DNA of 64,000 nt from Roseateles sp. SL47 (GTDB lineage Bacteria > Pseudomonadota > Gammaproteobacteria > Burkholderiales > Burkholderiaceae_C): assembly GCF_026625885.1 (NCBI RefSeq), contig NZ_CP113068.1, positions 2,976,001-3,040,000 of the forward strand, given 5' to 3'. This document shows positions 10,128 through 19,507 of this stretch, one piece after another (position 1 is the first letter of the stretch; each line of letters opens with the position of its first letter). The notes under the pieces were generated by a model. That model worked only from the letters and a program-made list of their open reading frames with translations. It was not told where the DNA came from and made no database searches. Made by a program: the position numbers and the translations under genes.

Positions 10128-10481
10128 TCAGTCGGAGGCGCCATCGCCCGGCGGGGGCGCCATCAGCGAGGGCGGGGGAGGGGCCTTGCCCATGTGCGTG
10201 GCGGTGGGGGCTGCCAAGGTGATATCTGACTGCGCCACGGCCACGCAGGGGAGGATCCATCCTTCCTGCTTTTCTTCGCGCGAGAGGCCGGGCCATTCGA
10301 TGCGGTAGCTGATCTCGCCGCTTTGGAGATGGGCGATGCAGGCGCGGCAGGTGCCGTTGCGGCAGGAATGGGGCAGGCGCACGCCGGCCGCCAGGCCGGC
10401 CAGGAGCAGCGGCTGGCCAGGTGTGGCGTCGAAGGTCCAGCCCTGTGGGGCTACCGTCACACGGAATCTTGGTTCTTCCAT
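10128..10481 (-). CDS. 2Fe-2S plant-type ferredoxin
   Basis: A 117-residue soluble electron carrier. The cluster ligands are C40, C45, C48 and C79 in the order C-x4-C-x2-C-x30-C (SCRNGTCRAC, then LPCV), the plant-type ferredoxin spacing. The Pro-rich C-terminal tail after about residue 92 is not part of the fold. The redox partner is unknown. The start codon is only 17 bases from the start of the divergent gene at 10499, so promoters and leader sequences of the pair must overlap the neighbouring gene. Confidence 0.88.
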   Translation of the reverse strand: MEEPRFRVTVAPQGWTFDATPGQPLLLAGLAAGVRLPHSCRNGTCRACIAHLQSGEISYRIEWPGLSREEKQEGWILPCVAVAQSDITLAAPTATHMGKAPPPPSLMAPPPGDGASD

Positions 10482-10498
10482 GTCGATATCATGCCCGC

Positions 10499-11038
10499 AT
10501 GAGCATGAAGTATTTGCAGGGCTATCCGCCGGCCCTGGTGGCGCAGGCCCGGGCCCTGCTGGACAACGGGGAACTCGCGCCCTTGCTGGCCCGCAAGTAT
10601 CCGGAGCCGCATGAGGTGCGCAGTGACAAGGCGCTGTTCGATTACACCCAGGCGCTCAAGCAGCGGTATCTGCGCAATGCGGACCCGCTGTCACGCGTCT
10701 GTTATGACGCCAAGCTCAAGGTGGTGCAGCATGCGCTGGGCACCCACACCCGGGCCACTACGGTGCAGGGCCATCGCCTCAAGGCCCGCCGGGAGATCCG
10801 CGTGGCGACCTTGTTCAAGGAAGCGCCGGCCGCGTTTCTGCAGATGATCGTGGTGCATGAATTGGCCCATCTGAAGCATCCGGACCATGACAAGGCGTTT
10901 TACCAGCTGTGCCATCACATGGCGCCGGACTATGCCCAGCTGGAATTCGACCTGCGCCTGTGGCTGAGCTGCGCCGACCAGGCCGCAACTCAGCCCCCCG
11001 CACCGGCGACGTCCGCTGAGCGCAATCAGGTCGAATGA
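10499..11038 (+). CDS. YgjP-like zinc metallopeptidase (DUF45/M48-like)
   Basis: The 179-residue protein carries the zinc site HELAHLKHPDHDKAFY (HExxH plus a downstream His) near residues 120-135, typical of YgjP/WLM-type metallopeptidases. The substrate is unknown. The start may be the ATG at 10499 or at 10505 (MSMKYLQG). The upstream open frame runs into the ferredoxin gene and was rejected. Only 17 bases separate it from the divergent ferredoxin start. Confidence 0.8.
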   Translation: MSMKYLQGYPPALVAQARALLDNGELAPLLARKYPEPHEVRSDKALFDYTQALKQRYLRNADPLSRVCYDAKLKVVQHALGTHTRATTVQGHRLKARREIRVATLFKEAPAAFLQMIVVHELAHLKHPDHDKAFYQLCHHMAPDYAQLEFDLRLWLSCADQAATQPPAPATSAERNQVE

Positions 11039-11040
11039 CT

Positions 11041-11250
11041 CCCACGGCCCGATGGCCGCGCAATTGGCCATCAGGGCAGACGCGCCTGCATTCGCCGCCG
11101 TGACATAGAAGCGATTGGCAAGCGCCCGCAGTACCACCCACCTGGTAGCGGGCCGGATTCGGTCCGCCCGGCGGGGTTAGGCCGGCGGCGGCGCTGCCCA
11201 GGAAGGTGCTGCGAGAGAGAGTCACGGTGGCATTCCAGCAAATGAATAGC
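11041..11250 (-). pseudogene. Decayed beta-trefoil (fascin-like) domain fragment
   Basis: Between two convergent genes the minus strand reads RALANRFYVTAANAGASAL, then AAIGPWESFDLI (about 11137-11030). This looks like the repeat seen in fascin-like and other carbohydrate-binding trefoil domains (NGKYVTAENAGA..LIANRTAIGPWE.F). The piece upstream (SRSTFLGSAAAGLTPPGG) lies in a different frame, with a shift near 11140. There is no intact start or full domain, so it is read as a remnant. The family match rests on memory of the motif. Confidence 0.45.
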
Positions 11251-11260
11251 GACCGTGGGT

Positions 11261-14200
11261 TCAAGGCCAGGCGCGTTGCACCCAGTCGTTCAGGGTGGTC
11301 AGGCGGGCGGCCTCCACACCCAGCCGTCCGCCCTTCCAGACGGCGTACTGCAGCTTCTGCTCGGCGGTGACGCGGTAGTCCTGCGACTCCATCGCATACA
11401 GGCCGCCGGACCACTGCACCAGCGCGCGTTTGCTGCGGTCCAGGCAGAACGCAAAGCCCGCCGTTGGCTCCGGCTCGCCCAGTTCGGTGTTGTTGGGGTC
11501 GCAGCGCCGCCAGGCGGCCGGGTCGGTGGTGGTGTAGAGCTGGTTGAACTGTCGGAAGGCCCCGTTCAGCACTTTGAGGTACAGCCCCGCCTGAAGTTGA
11601 TCCAGCTTCACAAACGGCGTACCGCCGTTGCCCTGGGTGGTGCTGTATTCCATGAAGTTGGTCGGCGCCAGATGCTTGAGCACCTGGGCCCGGCTGAAGC
11701 GGCCCCGGTTGTCGGGCAGCGGGCGGGTGTCGGTGGCCACATAGAGCGGGATTCGGTTGTTCACGTATTGCGCCGACTTGATCCGGGCTTGCAGCAGGCG
11801 GATGTCGCTGAGCAGCGCGGCGTTGGCCTGGGCCGGTGTGGCAGTGCCCAGCAGCTCCGAGAGGTATTGGTCGAAGCCGGTGAGATAGGGCCAGTCCACC
11901 GAGTAGTTCACCCAATCGCCCTGCGCACCGGGATTGAGGGTGACCTGGGCTTGATACCAGGCATTGGTCCGGTAGTAGGAGCCCGCCTTGTTGCCGGTCT
12001 CCCAGGCCAGAATCCATTCACGGGTGGTCTTGCCGCTGCTGTCGAAGTCGGTCTGGTAGACCATGTGTGGCGCCAGATAAAAGGCGCTCACCGTGTTGAA
12101 GGGCCATCCGCGTGCTTCCCCGCGGCCGGTCCAGGTCTTGGTGGCGGCGTCGTAGTCGCCGATGAACCAGCGCTGGTCCCCTTCCAGTCCGTAACGTTGC
12201 GCCCATTCCCACTGCTGCACCAGATTCCACTGGAACATGCTGGCCACCACCCGTTCAATGAAGGCATTGGTGGTGAATGCGGCGGGCTCATCGGCCATTC
12301 GAGCCGGTGAGGCCATGCGCTGCAGATTGGCCGCGCCGACCTGGGCACCGTATTGACCGGAAGCTGCAATGTGGTTGCCGCGCCCGCCGCCCAGGAACGC
12401 ATACACCTCGAAGCCATACGGCTGGATCAGGCTCTGGATGTCATTGCGTTGGGACGGGCTGAGATGGCTCCAGTCGCCAAAGGTGGATGAGCGATTCGCC
12501 TCGAACCATGCCGCGATGCGCTTGGAGGTGGCGTAGGGGTCCAACCGTCCGTTGCCTGCAAAGGTGGCGCCGCTGGTGAAGGAGCCGGTGCTGTTGGCAC
12601 CAACCGGCCAGATGTCCATCGGATGCATGGCTGGCAAATAGGAGTTCCAGTCCGGGAACTGGATGGGCATCGCCACCTCGCGCGCATTGAGTGTGGCAGT
12701 GGCATCCATCACCTTGTCCACATCAGCCTGGGTCAGGGCCAGGGCCGACGTGTCCTGTGGTTTGCCAAACAGCGCTTTGATGGCTTGGGTTGGTGAGTCC
12801 ACCACGGCATCGAGACCCGCGCCAGCCGACCATTCGGTCACCGGGCGGCTGTCCAGACCCGGCCCGGGCTGATAGGGCGGATTCCAGGGGGCGGCCTGGG
12901 CCACGTGGGGCAGGTTCTGCAGCGCGTAACGCAGATAGGCGGAGATCTGCCTGCCTTCGGTTTCAGTCAGGCCGTGGAAGCGCGAACGCTGGATGATGGC
13001 ATTGTTGGAGTAGTTGAAATATTGAAGGTCCCGGCCGTCGGAGGCATGGCAGGAGGCACAGGCGGCGTGGATGGGGCGGTTGGCCAGGGTGGACTTCAGC
13101 AGACGGTCTTGCGCTTTCCACAGCGTCTCGCCGGCCGTCACATCGGCGCTCCAGGTGCGCCCAGCCAGTTTCTCGGCTTGGATATCGGCCCGTTCCACCG
13201 CATTGGTCGCAAGGCTGCTGCCCTGGGCATTGCGGATTTGCAGGTCAATGATGCGGTAGCCGTTGGATTCGCCGTCACTGCCGTTGAAACGGAACTGCAC
13301 CAGGTTCACCCCCGTCACCAGGCGGGCCTTGGTGGCCGCGTCCAAGGTGAGCTTCATCCGGGCGGTGTACACCCCCCCACGCTGCAGGCCCCCCTGCACG
13401 CGCTCGGGGTCGGCCAGGGTCATGGTGCTGTCGGTGATGTCCACCCAGGGGATGCTGGCGGCATCAGCCACGGCGGTGCCGCCCAGGATGCGCAGGCTGC
13501 CTTTGATGCGGGCCGGCGCTTCGGTGGTGGCCTCAAACTCGGGCGGGCCGAAGAAGCCGCAGCGATGGCAGCGCATCCACAACTCCGTGGCAGCGCTCAC
13601 GCCATTGGCGTCGAGGGTGAGATTGGCCGTGGCTGTCACCGGTGCGCTGGGCAGTCCGGCGCCCAGCAACTCCAGCGGAAGCGTCAGCGCGGTGGTGGGC
13701 GTGGGGGAGGTGCCGGAGCCGGGCGGCGTGGTGCCGCCGCCGGAGCCACCACCACCCGAACCACCACCGCTGCCATCACCGCCGCTGTCGCCGGTGGTGG
13801 GGGCGGTGACCGGTGTCCACACGCCGTTGTCGGTGGTGACCAGCCGCCAGAGTTGATTGGCTTTTCCAGCACCGCAGTCCCATTGCTGAATGGGCGCACC
13901 GGCATCGGTGCGTTCTGCTGTCACGTCCAGGCACTGATGGCTGTGCAGCGCCTTCAGCTGGACAGCCATGCCATCGGCCGTCGGCAGGAAATGCTGATTG
14001 CCGCCTTCGGTGTCCGGCCATTGCTGGACAGCAGTGCCGGCAGCCGTGGCCGCGCCGGCCACATCCAACAGCTTGCCACTGGCGACATTGCGCAGGCGGT
14101 AACCCCCATCCGCTGCCAGGGTCAGCTCAAAGCGTTGCCGGTCCGCGCCGGTGCAGGCGGCCTGAATCACGCGGTCGGCGTCGGCCTGGCCGGTGTTGGC

Positions 14201-14932
14201 CAGGTCCAGGCAGAGATTGGAAAGTGTGGACTGGACGCTGAAGCGCCCATAAGGCAGCAGGCCGCGCACCGTGGCGGACGTGGACTGCGGATAGAGCACG
14301 AATTGCTGGGTGGCCCCTGCATTGCAGGTCATCTGCTTGAGCGCGCTGCCCTGTACGGTCACGCATTTGGCGCTGCCGGTGTTCATCAGGCTGAACAGAT
14401 GGCCCTGGACTGGGCTCAGCGTGAAGCGCTGCGCCGTGGTGTCGTTGGCGGCCCAGAGCTGAAGGGCGGCGCCATCGGCGGTGGACATGGCCTCAAGGTC
14501 AAAGGACAGGCCGGTGCTGACCTGCGTCAGGCGGGTGGAACCATCGGCCTGCAGGCTGAGGTCAAACGCCTGGCTGGTGCCTGCGGTGCAAGCGCTCATG
14601 GTGAGCGTGCCGGCGCTATTTTCTGCGCCATTCCCAGCGGCGGCGCCAGTGATGCATTGACCGGTGGAGGCCAGCGCCATCACATAGCGTCCAGCGGGGA
14701 CAGCCGGGGTGTCCGCAGCGGTGCCTGCGGCTGCCAGGGCCTGTTGGTGGGTGGACTGAGAGGCCGCCGCCTCGACCGTGGTGGACGACTTGCCGCCGCC
14801 GCAAGCGGCCAGCAGGCTCAGCAGCATCACACCAAGCGTGCCGCGCAGCCCCAAGCTTGCGGGCATTGGCAGCCATCGCGGGTGAATGCGGCCCGCGACG
14901 CGCTGCGCCGGGAGAGTGAAGCATCGCGCCAT
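11261..14932 (-). CDS. Very large lipoprotein with ricin-type lectin repeats and a haem c motif
   Basis: The product is about 1223 residues. A signal segment ends in the lipobox LLAAC (C44). Ricin-type beta-trefoil lectin repeats then span roughly residues 75-370 (QxW-like text such as IQQWDCG). A Gly/Ser-rich linker lies near 380-400. A domain follows with CHRC near 456 and a c-type haem site CASCH near 624. The last 600 residues are unrecognised, rich in Trp, Tyr and Asn. The ATG at 14932 was chosen because CAGGAG lies just before it and the signal segment follows. It is probably an exported or outer-membrane redox protein that binds carbohydrate. The substrate is unknown and the neighbours give no clue. 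Confidence 0.7.
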   Translation of the reverse strand: MARCFTLPAQRVAGRIHPRWLPMPASLGLRGTLGVMLLSLLAACGGGKSSTTVEAAASQSTHQQALAAAGTAADTPAVPAGRYVMALASTGQCITGAAAGNGAENSAGTLTMSACTAGTSQAFDLSLQADGSTRLTQVSTGLSFDLEAMSTADGAALQLWAANDTTAQRFTLSPVQGHLFSLMNTGSAKCVTVQGSALKQMTCNAGATQQFVLYPQSTSATVRGLLPYGRFSVQSTLSNLCLDLANTGQADADRVIQAACTGADRQRFELTLAADGGYRLRNVASGKLLDVAGAATAAGTAVQQWPDTEGGNQHFLPTADGMAVQLKALHSHQCLDVTAERTDAGAPIQQWDCGAGKANQLWRLVTTDNGVWTPVTAPTTGDSGGDGSGGGSGGGGSGGGTTPPGSGTSPTPTTALTLPLELLGAGLPSAPVTATANLTLDANGVSAATELWMRCHRCGFFGPPEFEATTEAPARIKGSLRILGGTAVADAASIPWVDITDSTMTLADPERVQGGLQRGGVYTARMKLTLDAATKARLVTGVNLVQFRFNGSDGESNGYRIIDLQIRNAQGSSLATNAVERADIQAEKLAGRTWSADVTAGETLWKAQDRLLKSTLANRPIHAACASCHASDGRDLQYFNYSNNAIIQRSRFHGLTETEGRQISAYLRYALQNLPHVAQAAPWNPPYQPGPGLDSRPVTEWSAGAGLDAVVDSPTQAIKALFGKPQDTSALALTQADVDKVMDATATLNAREVAMPIQFPDWNSYLPAMHPMDIWPVGANSTGSFTSGATFAGNGRLDPYATSKRIAAWFEANRSSTFGDWSHLSPSQRNDIQSLIQPYGFEVYAFLGGGRGNHIAASGQYGAQVGAANLQRMASPARMADEPAAFTTNAFIERVVASMFQWNLVQQWEWAQRYGLEGDQRWFIGDYDAATKTWTGRGEARGWPFNTVSAFYLAPHMVYQTDFDSSGKTTREWILAWETGNKAGSYYRTNAWYQAQVTLNPGAQGDWVNYSVDWPYLTGFDQYLSELLGTATPAQANAALLSDIRLLQARIKSAQYVNNRIPLYVATDTRPLPDNRGRFSRAQVLKHLAPTNFMEYSTTQGNGGTPFVKLDQLQAGLYLKVLNGAFRQFNQLYTTTDPAAWRRCDPNNTELGEPEPTAGFAFCLDRSKRALVQWSGGLYAMESQDYRVTAEQKLQYAVWKGGRLGVEAARLTTLNDWVQRAWP

Positions 14933-15201
14933 GTCGACTCCTGATTCGGGGCGGCTGGCCGGTATGCAGGCCGTCCCCGGGGTTCGTGATTGGCGCGGAT
15001 TAGAAGAGCGGGCAATGACAGGGACAAGCATTGCCGCCCCTCTGAAATCATGAGTTACGGCTGTCGCAGTTTGCGGCCAACACTTTGGCCAAAACCTACT
15101 CGGAAGGGGAATGTTGGCTGGACCGGGAGGGGAGTAGTGCTCTAGCGAAACATCACGGAAGAGGGGTCAGAGAGTGACCAATCCGTTGATTGCCCTTCAA
15201 A

Positions 15202-16482
15202 CTACTCGAGCGTGTCCTCTGGCCCCACCTGAGACGGCGCAGTCCAAGTGGCGTCGCGCATCGACTTCTGGACGAGTTGGTCCACCTTCAGCAGTTGGGC
15301 AAAGATGGCCATGCGGACAGGGATGCCGTTGTCGGTCTGACGAAAGATGGCCAAACGCGGGTCCCGGTCGAGGTCCGTGGATAAATCGATGGCGCCTGGT
15401 GTGCTGTCGCGAGGCAGTGGATGCATCAGGACCACATCAGGCGCGCAATTCGCTTCCACAAACGATCTGTCGATACGAAAGCGGTTGTCCAGACTCTCGA
15501 TTGATTCGCCCGTGAAACGCTCCTTCTGAATGCGTGTCGCGTACAGCATGTCGACATTGGCGAGGCCGGGGCCGGGGACGCTGCGCACTTCCACCGCATT
15601 GCCGTTTCGTGCGGCCTGCTCCACGATGGCTGAGGGCATGTCGAGGCCGGGCGGTGCAATGAGCGTGAACCGTACGCCCTTGTACAGCCCCAGTAGTTTC
15701 ATGAGCGAATGCACCGTGCGGCCGTATTTGAGATCGCCCATCAAAGCGATGTGGGCACCATCCAGTTGCTTGCCCACGCGCGAGAACTCGCGCTGAAGGG
15801 TGTAAAGGTCCAGCAGCGCCTGCGTTGGATGCTCGCCCGGGCCATCGCCACCGTTCACTACCGGCACGTACGTCGCCCGTGCAAACTGAGTCACGGCGCC
15901 TTGTTCCGGATGTCGCACCACGATTGCATCGGCGTACCCGCTGATCACACGGCTGGTGTCATGGATGGATTCGCCCTTCGCCATCGATGAGAAGGTGAAG
16001 CCCGTGGTGTCGCAGACCGACCCACCCAGACGGCAAAAGGCGGCGCCAAAGCTGACCCGTGTTCGGGTGCTTGCTTCAAAGAACAGGTTGGCCAGCACGG
16101 CACCTTCGAGCACACGGGTGACCTTGCGCCGCCGGGCGATCGGCTGCATGACGTCTGCCAACCTGAACAGCGCTTCGACGCCCTCGCGATCAAACTGCTC
16201 GACCGAGAGCAGGTGCCGCATTGCCCCTCCCGCATCTGCGGTGAGTCCGTCGTTATATACGCTCTGTGTTGAATCGGGCGATCGGGGTGCGGCCCGTTCA
16301 AGAATTTCCTGGACAAATCGCCGGGCAATTTCCGGCATGGCACGGAACTCGCTGGACTCGTCCGGGAGTAACCAAGTGTCGAGCGTGCGCCGCCTACAGC
16401 CAATCCTGTCTGCGAACGCGTCGCGGGTCATGTCCAGTCTTCGCATGGCGTCGCGCAGGACGACTTGTTGAGGTGTGGTCAT
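15202..16482 (-). CDS. pyrB: Aspartate carbamoyltransferase with N-terminal helix-turn-helix domain
   Basis: The 426-residue protein joins an XRE-like helix-turn-helix (about residues 11-60: TRDAFADRIGCRRRTLDTWL) to a complete carbamoyltransferase. The carbamoyl-phosphate loop FEASTRTR (near 135-142), SSMAKGESIHDT (the 80s-loop Lys), HPTQALLD, DLKYGRTVHS and HPLPR point to aspartate rather than ornithine as substrate. The reaction makes carbamoyl aspartate in pyrimidine synthesis. Usual PyrB is about 310 residues, so the first 90 residues are extra. A 31-bp dyad covers the start codon, suggesting self-repression. An ATG at 16509 in the same frame is an alternative start. No other pyr gene is adjacent, so it may be a second, specialised copy. 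Confidence 0.85.
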   Translation of the reverse strand: MTTPQQVVLRDAMRRLDMTRDAFADRIGCRRRTLDTWLLPDESSEFRAMPEIARRFVQEILERAAPRSPDSTQSVYNDGLTADAGGAMRHLLSVEQFDREGVEALFRLADVMQPIARRRKVTRVLEGAVLANLFFEASTRTRVSFGAAFCRLGGSVCDTTGFTFSSMAKGESIHDTSRVISGYADAIVVRHPEQGAVTQFARATYVPVVNGGDGPGEHPTQALLDLYTLQREFSRVGKQLDGAHIALMGDLKYGRTVHSLMKLLGLYKGVRFTLIAPPGLDMPSAIVEQAARNGNAVEVRSVPGPGLANVDMLYATRIQKERFTGESIESLDNRFRIDRSFVEANCAPDVVLMHPLPRDSTPGAIDLSTDLDRDPRLAIFRQTDNGIPVRMAIFAQLLKVDQLVQKSMRDATWTAPSQVGPEDTLE

Positions 16483-16511
16483 ATGCGCATTGTGTATCGC
16501 AAAGCGCATAT
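16481..16511. promoter_or_regulatory. 31-bp dyad over the start of the HTH-carbamoyltransferase gene
   Basis: The arms ATATGCGC (16481-16488) and GCGCATAT (16504-16511) are perfect, and inner bases (TTG.G / C.CAA) extend the symmetry. The dyad covers the ATG at 16482 and the alternative ATG at 16509. It is a candidate operator for the helix-turn-helix carried by the same gene. Binding is inferred. Confidence 0.55.
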
Positions 16512-16649
16512 CTGCAAGTCGGGTGGGTCGGGTGGGTTGGGGGAGAGACGGAGCCGGCCTCGCACCGGTTAGAGTGCGGCGGGCCCATGTTCAATGCCTG
16601 CCGCTGAATCTTGGGCTTTGTCGCTGATTCTTTGAGATGCCTGCCCCTC

Positions 16650-17135
16650 ATGTTGGATAAATTCTTGCTGCAGCAGCAAGTGCTGGAACGCCTCGCCGAG
16701 GACCTGCTGCGAGTTGAAAACGCTGCGCGCGTGGCGCATGAGACGGCCACTCACGAAGAGAACATCGCCGAAAACAAGTACGACACCTTGGGCCTTGAGG
16801 CTGCGTACCTGGCCACCGGCCAGGCTCGTCGAGCAGAAGCGATCCGGCAGGCGATTGCTGCGTGGAGCCAGTTCCGCCCGCTTCCTTACGACGCCAGCAA
16901 AGGCATCCAGTTGGGCGCGCTGGTCTGCCTGGTGGATGCCGATGAGAAGCAGCAACACCTCTTTCTTGGCCCGGATGGTGGCAGCATGCAGTTGGAGAGC
17001 AGGGGGCCGCTGGTGCAAGTCATCAGCAGCGAAGCGCCATTGTGCAAGGCCATGCTGGGTAAAGGCGAAGGGGATGAGGTGACGATTCAGGTCGCTTCCA
17101 CACGGCGGCAGTTTGAGGTGCTTTGGGTTCAGTGA
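16650..17135 (+). CDS. GreA/GreB-family (Gre C-terminal-like) protein
   Basis: The 161-residue protein has an N-terminal helical part (MLDKFLLQQQVLERLAEDL, then ENKYDTLGLEAAYLATGQARR) and a C-terminal Gre-type domain ending in GKGEGDEVTIQ, as in GreA/GreB and Rnk proteins that bind RNA polymerase. The acidic tip residues of true cleavage factors are not evident. It may modulate RNA polymerase without being GreA itself. The ATG at 16650 is preferred to the upstream frame because the coiled-coil begins there. The GST gene follows after 33 bases. Confidence 0.7.
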   Translation: MLDKFLLQQQVLERLAEDLLRVENAARVAHETATHEENIAENKYDTLGLEAAYLATGQARRAEAIRQAIAAWSQFRPLPYDASKGIQLGALVCLVDADEKQQHLFLGPDGGSMQLESRGPLVQVISSEAPLCKAMLGKGEGDEVTIQVASTRRQFEVLWVQ

Positions 17136-17168
17136 GTCCCTCTCATCTCGCAAGCACAAACCTCCGCC

Positions 17169-17882
<714 letters not shown>

Positions 17883-18210
17883 CCGTTGATGGGCGTCACT
17901 CACCAAAAGCTTGGGCTGGTGTTCACGGGCTGATGACGCCAACAGATGAAGTTCGAAGGGGCAACCCTGGAGTGGCCAGATTGCTCAGCATGCGGATTGC
18001 GGGCGACTGGCGTATTGGTGCTGCTGGCGGATCCGCAGCATTCTCGGTCGATGCCGACTGCCGTTCGACCGGTCTTCAGCGCGCCGCAGTCATTGAGGCG
18101 CGCGCCGCTGGAGATACACGGGATCGGTAGCTCCGCCGATGACCATAGTTACGGCATGACCGTTCTCTGCGGACCCGTTGCTGCCACTCGGTGGCGCGCC
18201 GGACCACTCG
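17883..18210. other. Gene-poor stretch
   Basis: I see no convincing gene here. A short plus-strand frame (17946-18308) lacks a ribosome site and any recognisable domain. The base composition becomes less GC-rich from about here to 21.4 kb, which marks the left side of the accessory patch. Confidence 0.5.
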
Positions 18211-18762
18211 TCATGGCCTCAGCGGCTCTCCGAGACACGACGAGACTTCGCGCAGATCTACGCACGCGGTCTTGGGGAGCGCTGCGTATTTGGCCTGAAC
18301 GGTGGTGAGACAGGCTGCAGATTTGCTTGAGCGCTCGCGCAGGGCGGACGGCCCCTTTTCATCCTTCGCCGCCCTGCCGGCCAGCGACAGGCCGGGCCGG
18401 TAATGCTGGTCTAAGCTCCGCTGGGCATCTTCAGCAAAGAACTTGTTTGTCAGGATGCAGGCCTCCGGGGAGCTACTCGACATCTGCCGGGCATTGGCCG
18501 CCAGCACGGCCCGCCAATAGGTGTCCCCAGCCATCAGGTAGGCGTGGGCATTCGGGTAGTTGGGGTAGGAGTTCATGTAGGCTTTCAGCGCCTTGTCGAA
18601 CCTGCCTTCTCGATAAGCTGAATCGCCCTCGGCATTGAGCACCGCTGCTGCCCTGCGGTCTTCTTCAGATAAGGCTGGCCCGTCACCATGCGCCGGCCGA
18701 AGTGTGACCAATGCGATGAGGGCTGCCATGAAAACGGCCTTCGTGATACTGATGGCGCTCAT
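18211..18762 (-). CDS. Secreted TPR-like hypothetical protein
   Basis: The 183-residue protein starts with a signal peptide (MSAISITKAVFMAALIALVTLRPAHG, cleavage near residue 26). It holds one or two TPR-like helix pairs (EGDSAYREGRFDKALKAYMNSYPNYPNAHAYLMAGDTYW). Two pairs of Cys may form disulfides. It is probably periplasmic, possibly a partner of the frameshifted gene upstream, whose stop overlaps this ATG in an ATGA. The function is unknown. Confidence 0.65.
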   Translation of the reverse strand: MSAISITKAVFMAALIALVTLRPAHGDGPALSEEDRRAAAVLNAEGDSAYREGRFDKALKAYMNSYPNYPNAHAYLMAGDTYWRAVLAANARQMSSSSPEACILTNKFFAEDAQRSLDQHYRPGLSLAGRAAKDEKGPSALRERSSKSAACLTTVQAKYAALPKTACVDLREVSSCLGEPLRP

Positions 18763-19269
18763 CGCTCCCGCTCCGGTTTACCCTTGACCGTCAGAAGTGC
18801 GATGCCTCGTCCATCCACCGTGCGATGACTCAGCAAGGCCTCGTGGATGGAGGTCATGTTCGCGTCGTGCGGCACATCAGGCGGCAGCACCGTGTAGCTA
18901 CCCGGTGGTAAGGGGAAGTAGCCCGTGCCCCACACGGTATTCATGGTCACCGTTGACTTTACGCCGGCAATGTCCAAGGTCGCCGTCTGCTGAGGTAGGC
19001 GCTCATCTTGAGCCTTTGAATACCAGCTCGGGGCGGCCCTTGGCGACTCCCTCCATGACCTTGAAATAGGTACGCCCTCCACGGCTTTGGACATCCGCGA
19101 CCTGCGCATACTTGAAAAGAGACACCCGTTCGTTGGAGTTGTTGGCCAGGGCCTGAAGCCAGCCATCGCTGCCGACTTTGTTGACGTATAAGACTTTGGA
19201 ACCGGCGCCAGGCGAGGTCGTTCCGGGTGATTGCGCAAGGTGCCACGGTGCGGAGTCGTCAGACAGTGG
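18759..19269 (-). pseudogene. Frameshifted and 5'-truncated protein gene
   Basis: Two frames each give sensible protein that joins end to end. From 19269 to 19003 the frame reads SKVLYVNKVGSDGWLQALAN to VFKGSR and stops at TGA. From about 19010 to 18759 another frame continues with LPQQTATLDIAGVKSTVTMN and YFPLPPGSYTVLPPDVPHD. No ATG opens the first part and a TAG lies just upstream at 19270-19272. The gene has therefore lost its start and carries a one-base shift near 19005, unless this is a sequencing error. The family is not recognised. It overlaps the TPR-like gene by ATGA, so the pair was once an operon. Confidence 0.6.
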
Positions 19270-19507
19270 CTAAGGTCAACTCGGTGAAACTGGGGGGAGC
19301 GCAGTCATTCAAGCGCAGCTCCCAGACGACCGACAGCCGCCTGAAGCGGCCAACCGCCATGAAGGGCCGCTTTGCAGCGGTTGCCGTCGTTCGATTCTCT
19401 GAAACCGACGCCAGAAAGCTGCCGTTCAATGTTGGAGCTCAGTGGAGTTCGAAGACGCGCTGTTGGAGCAGCACGGGAGGGAAAGGTCGAGGCCCTTCTT
19501 CTGTGTC

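Noticed and set aside
12905..14944. Long plus-strand frame opposite the lectin-cytochrome gene
   Set aside because: Shadow frame. No start signal or domain.
17946..18308. Plus-strand frame of 120 codons
   Set aside because: No domain or ribosome site, and it overlaps the TPR-like gene on the other strand.
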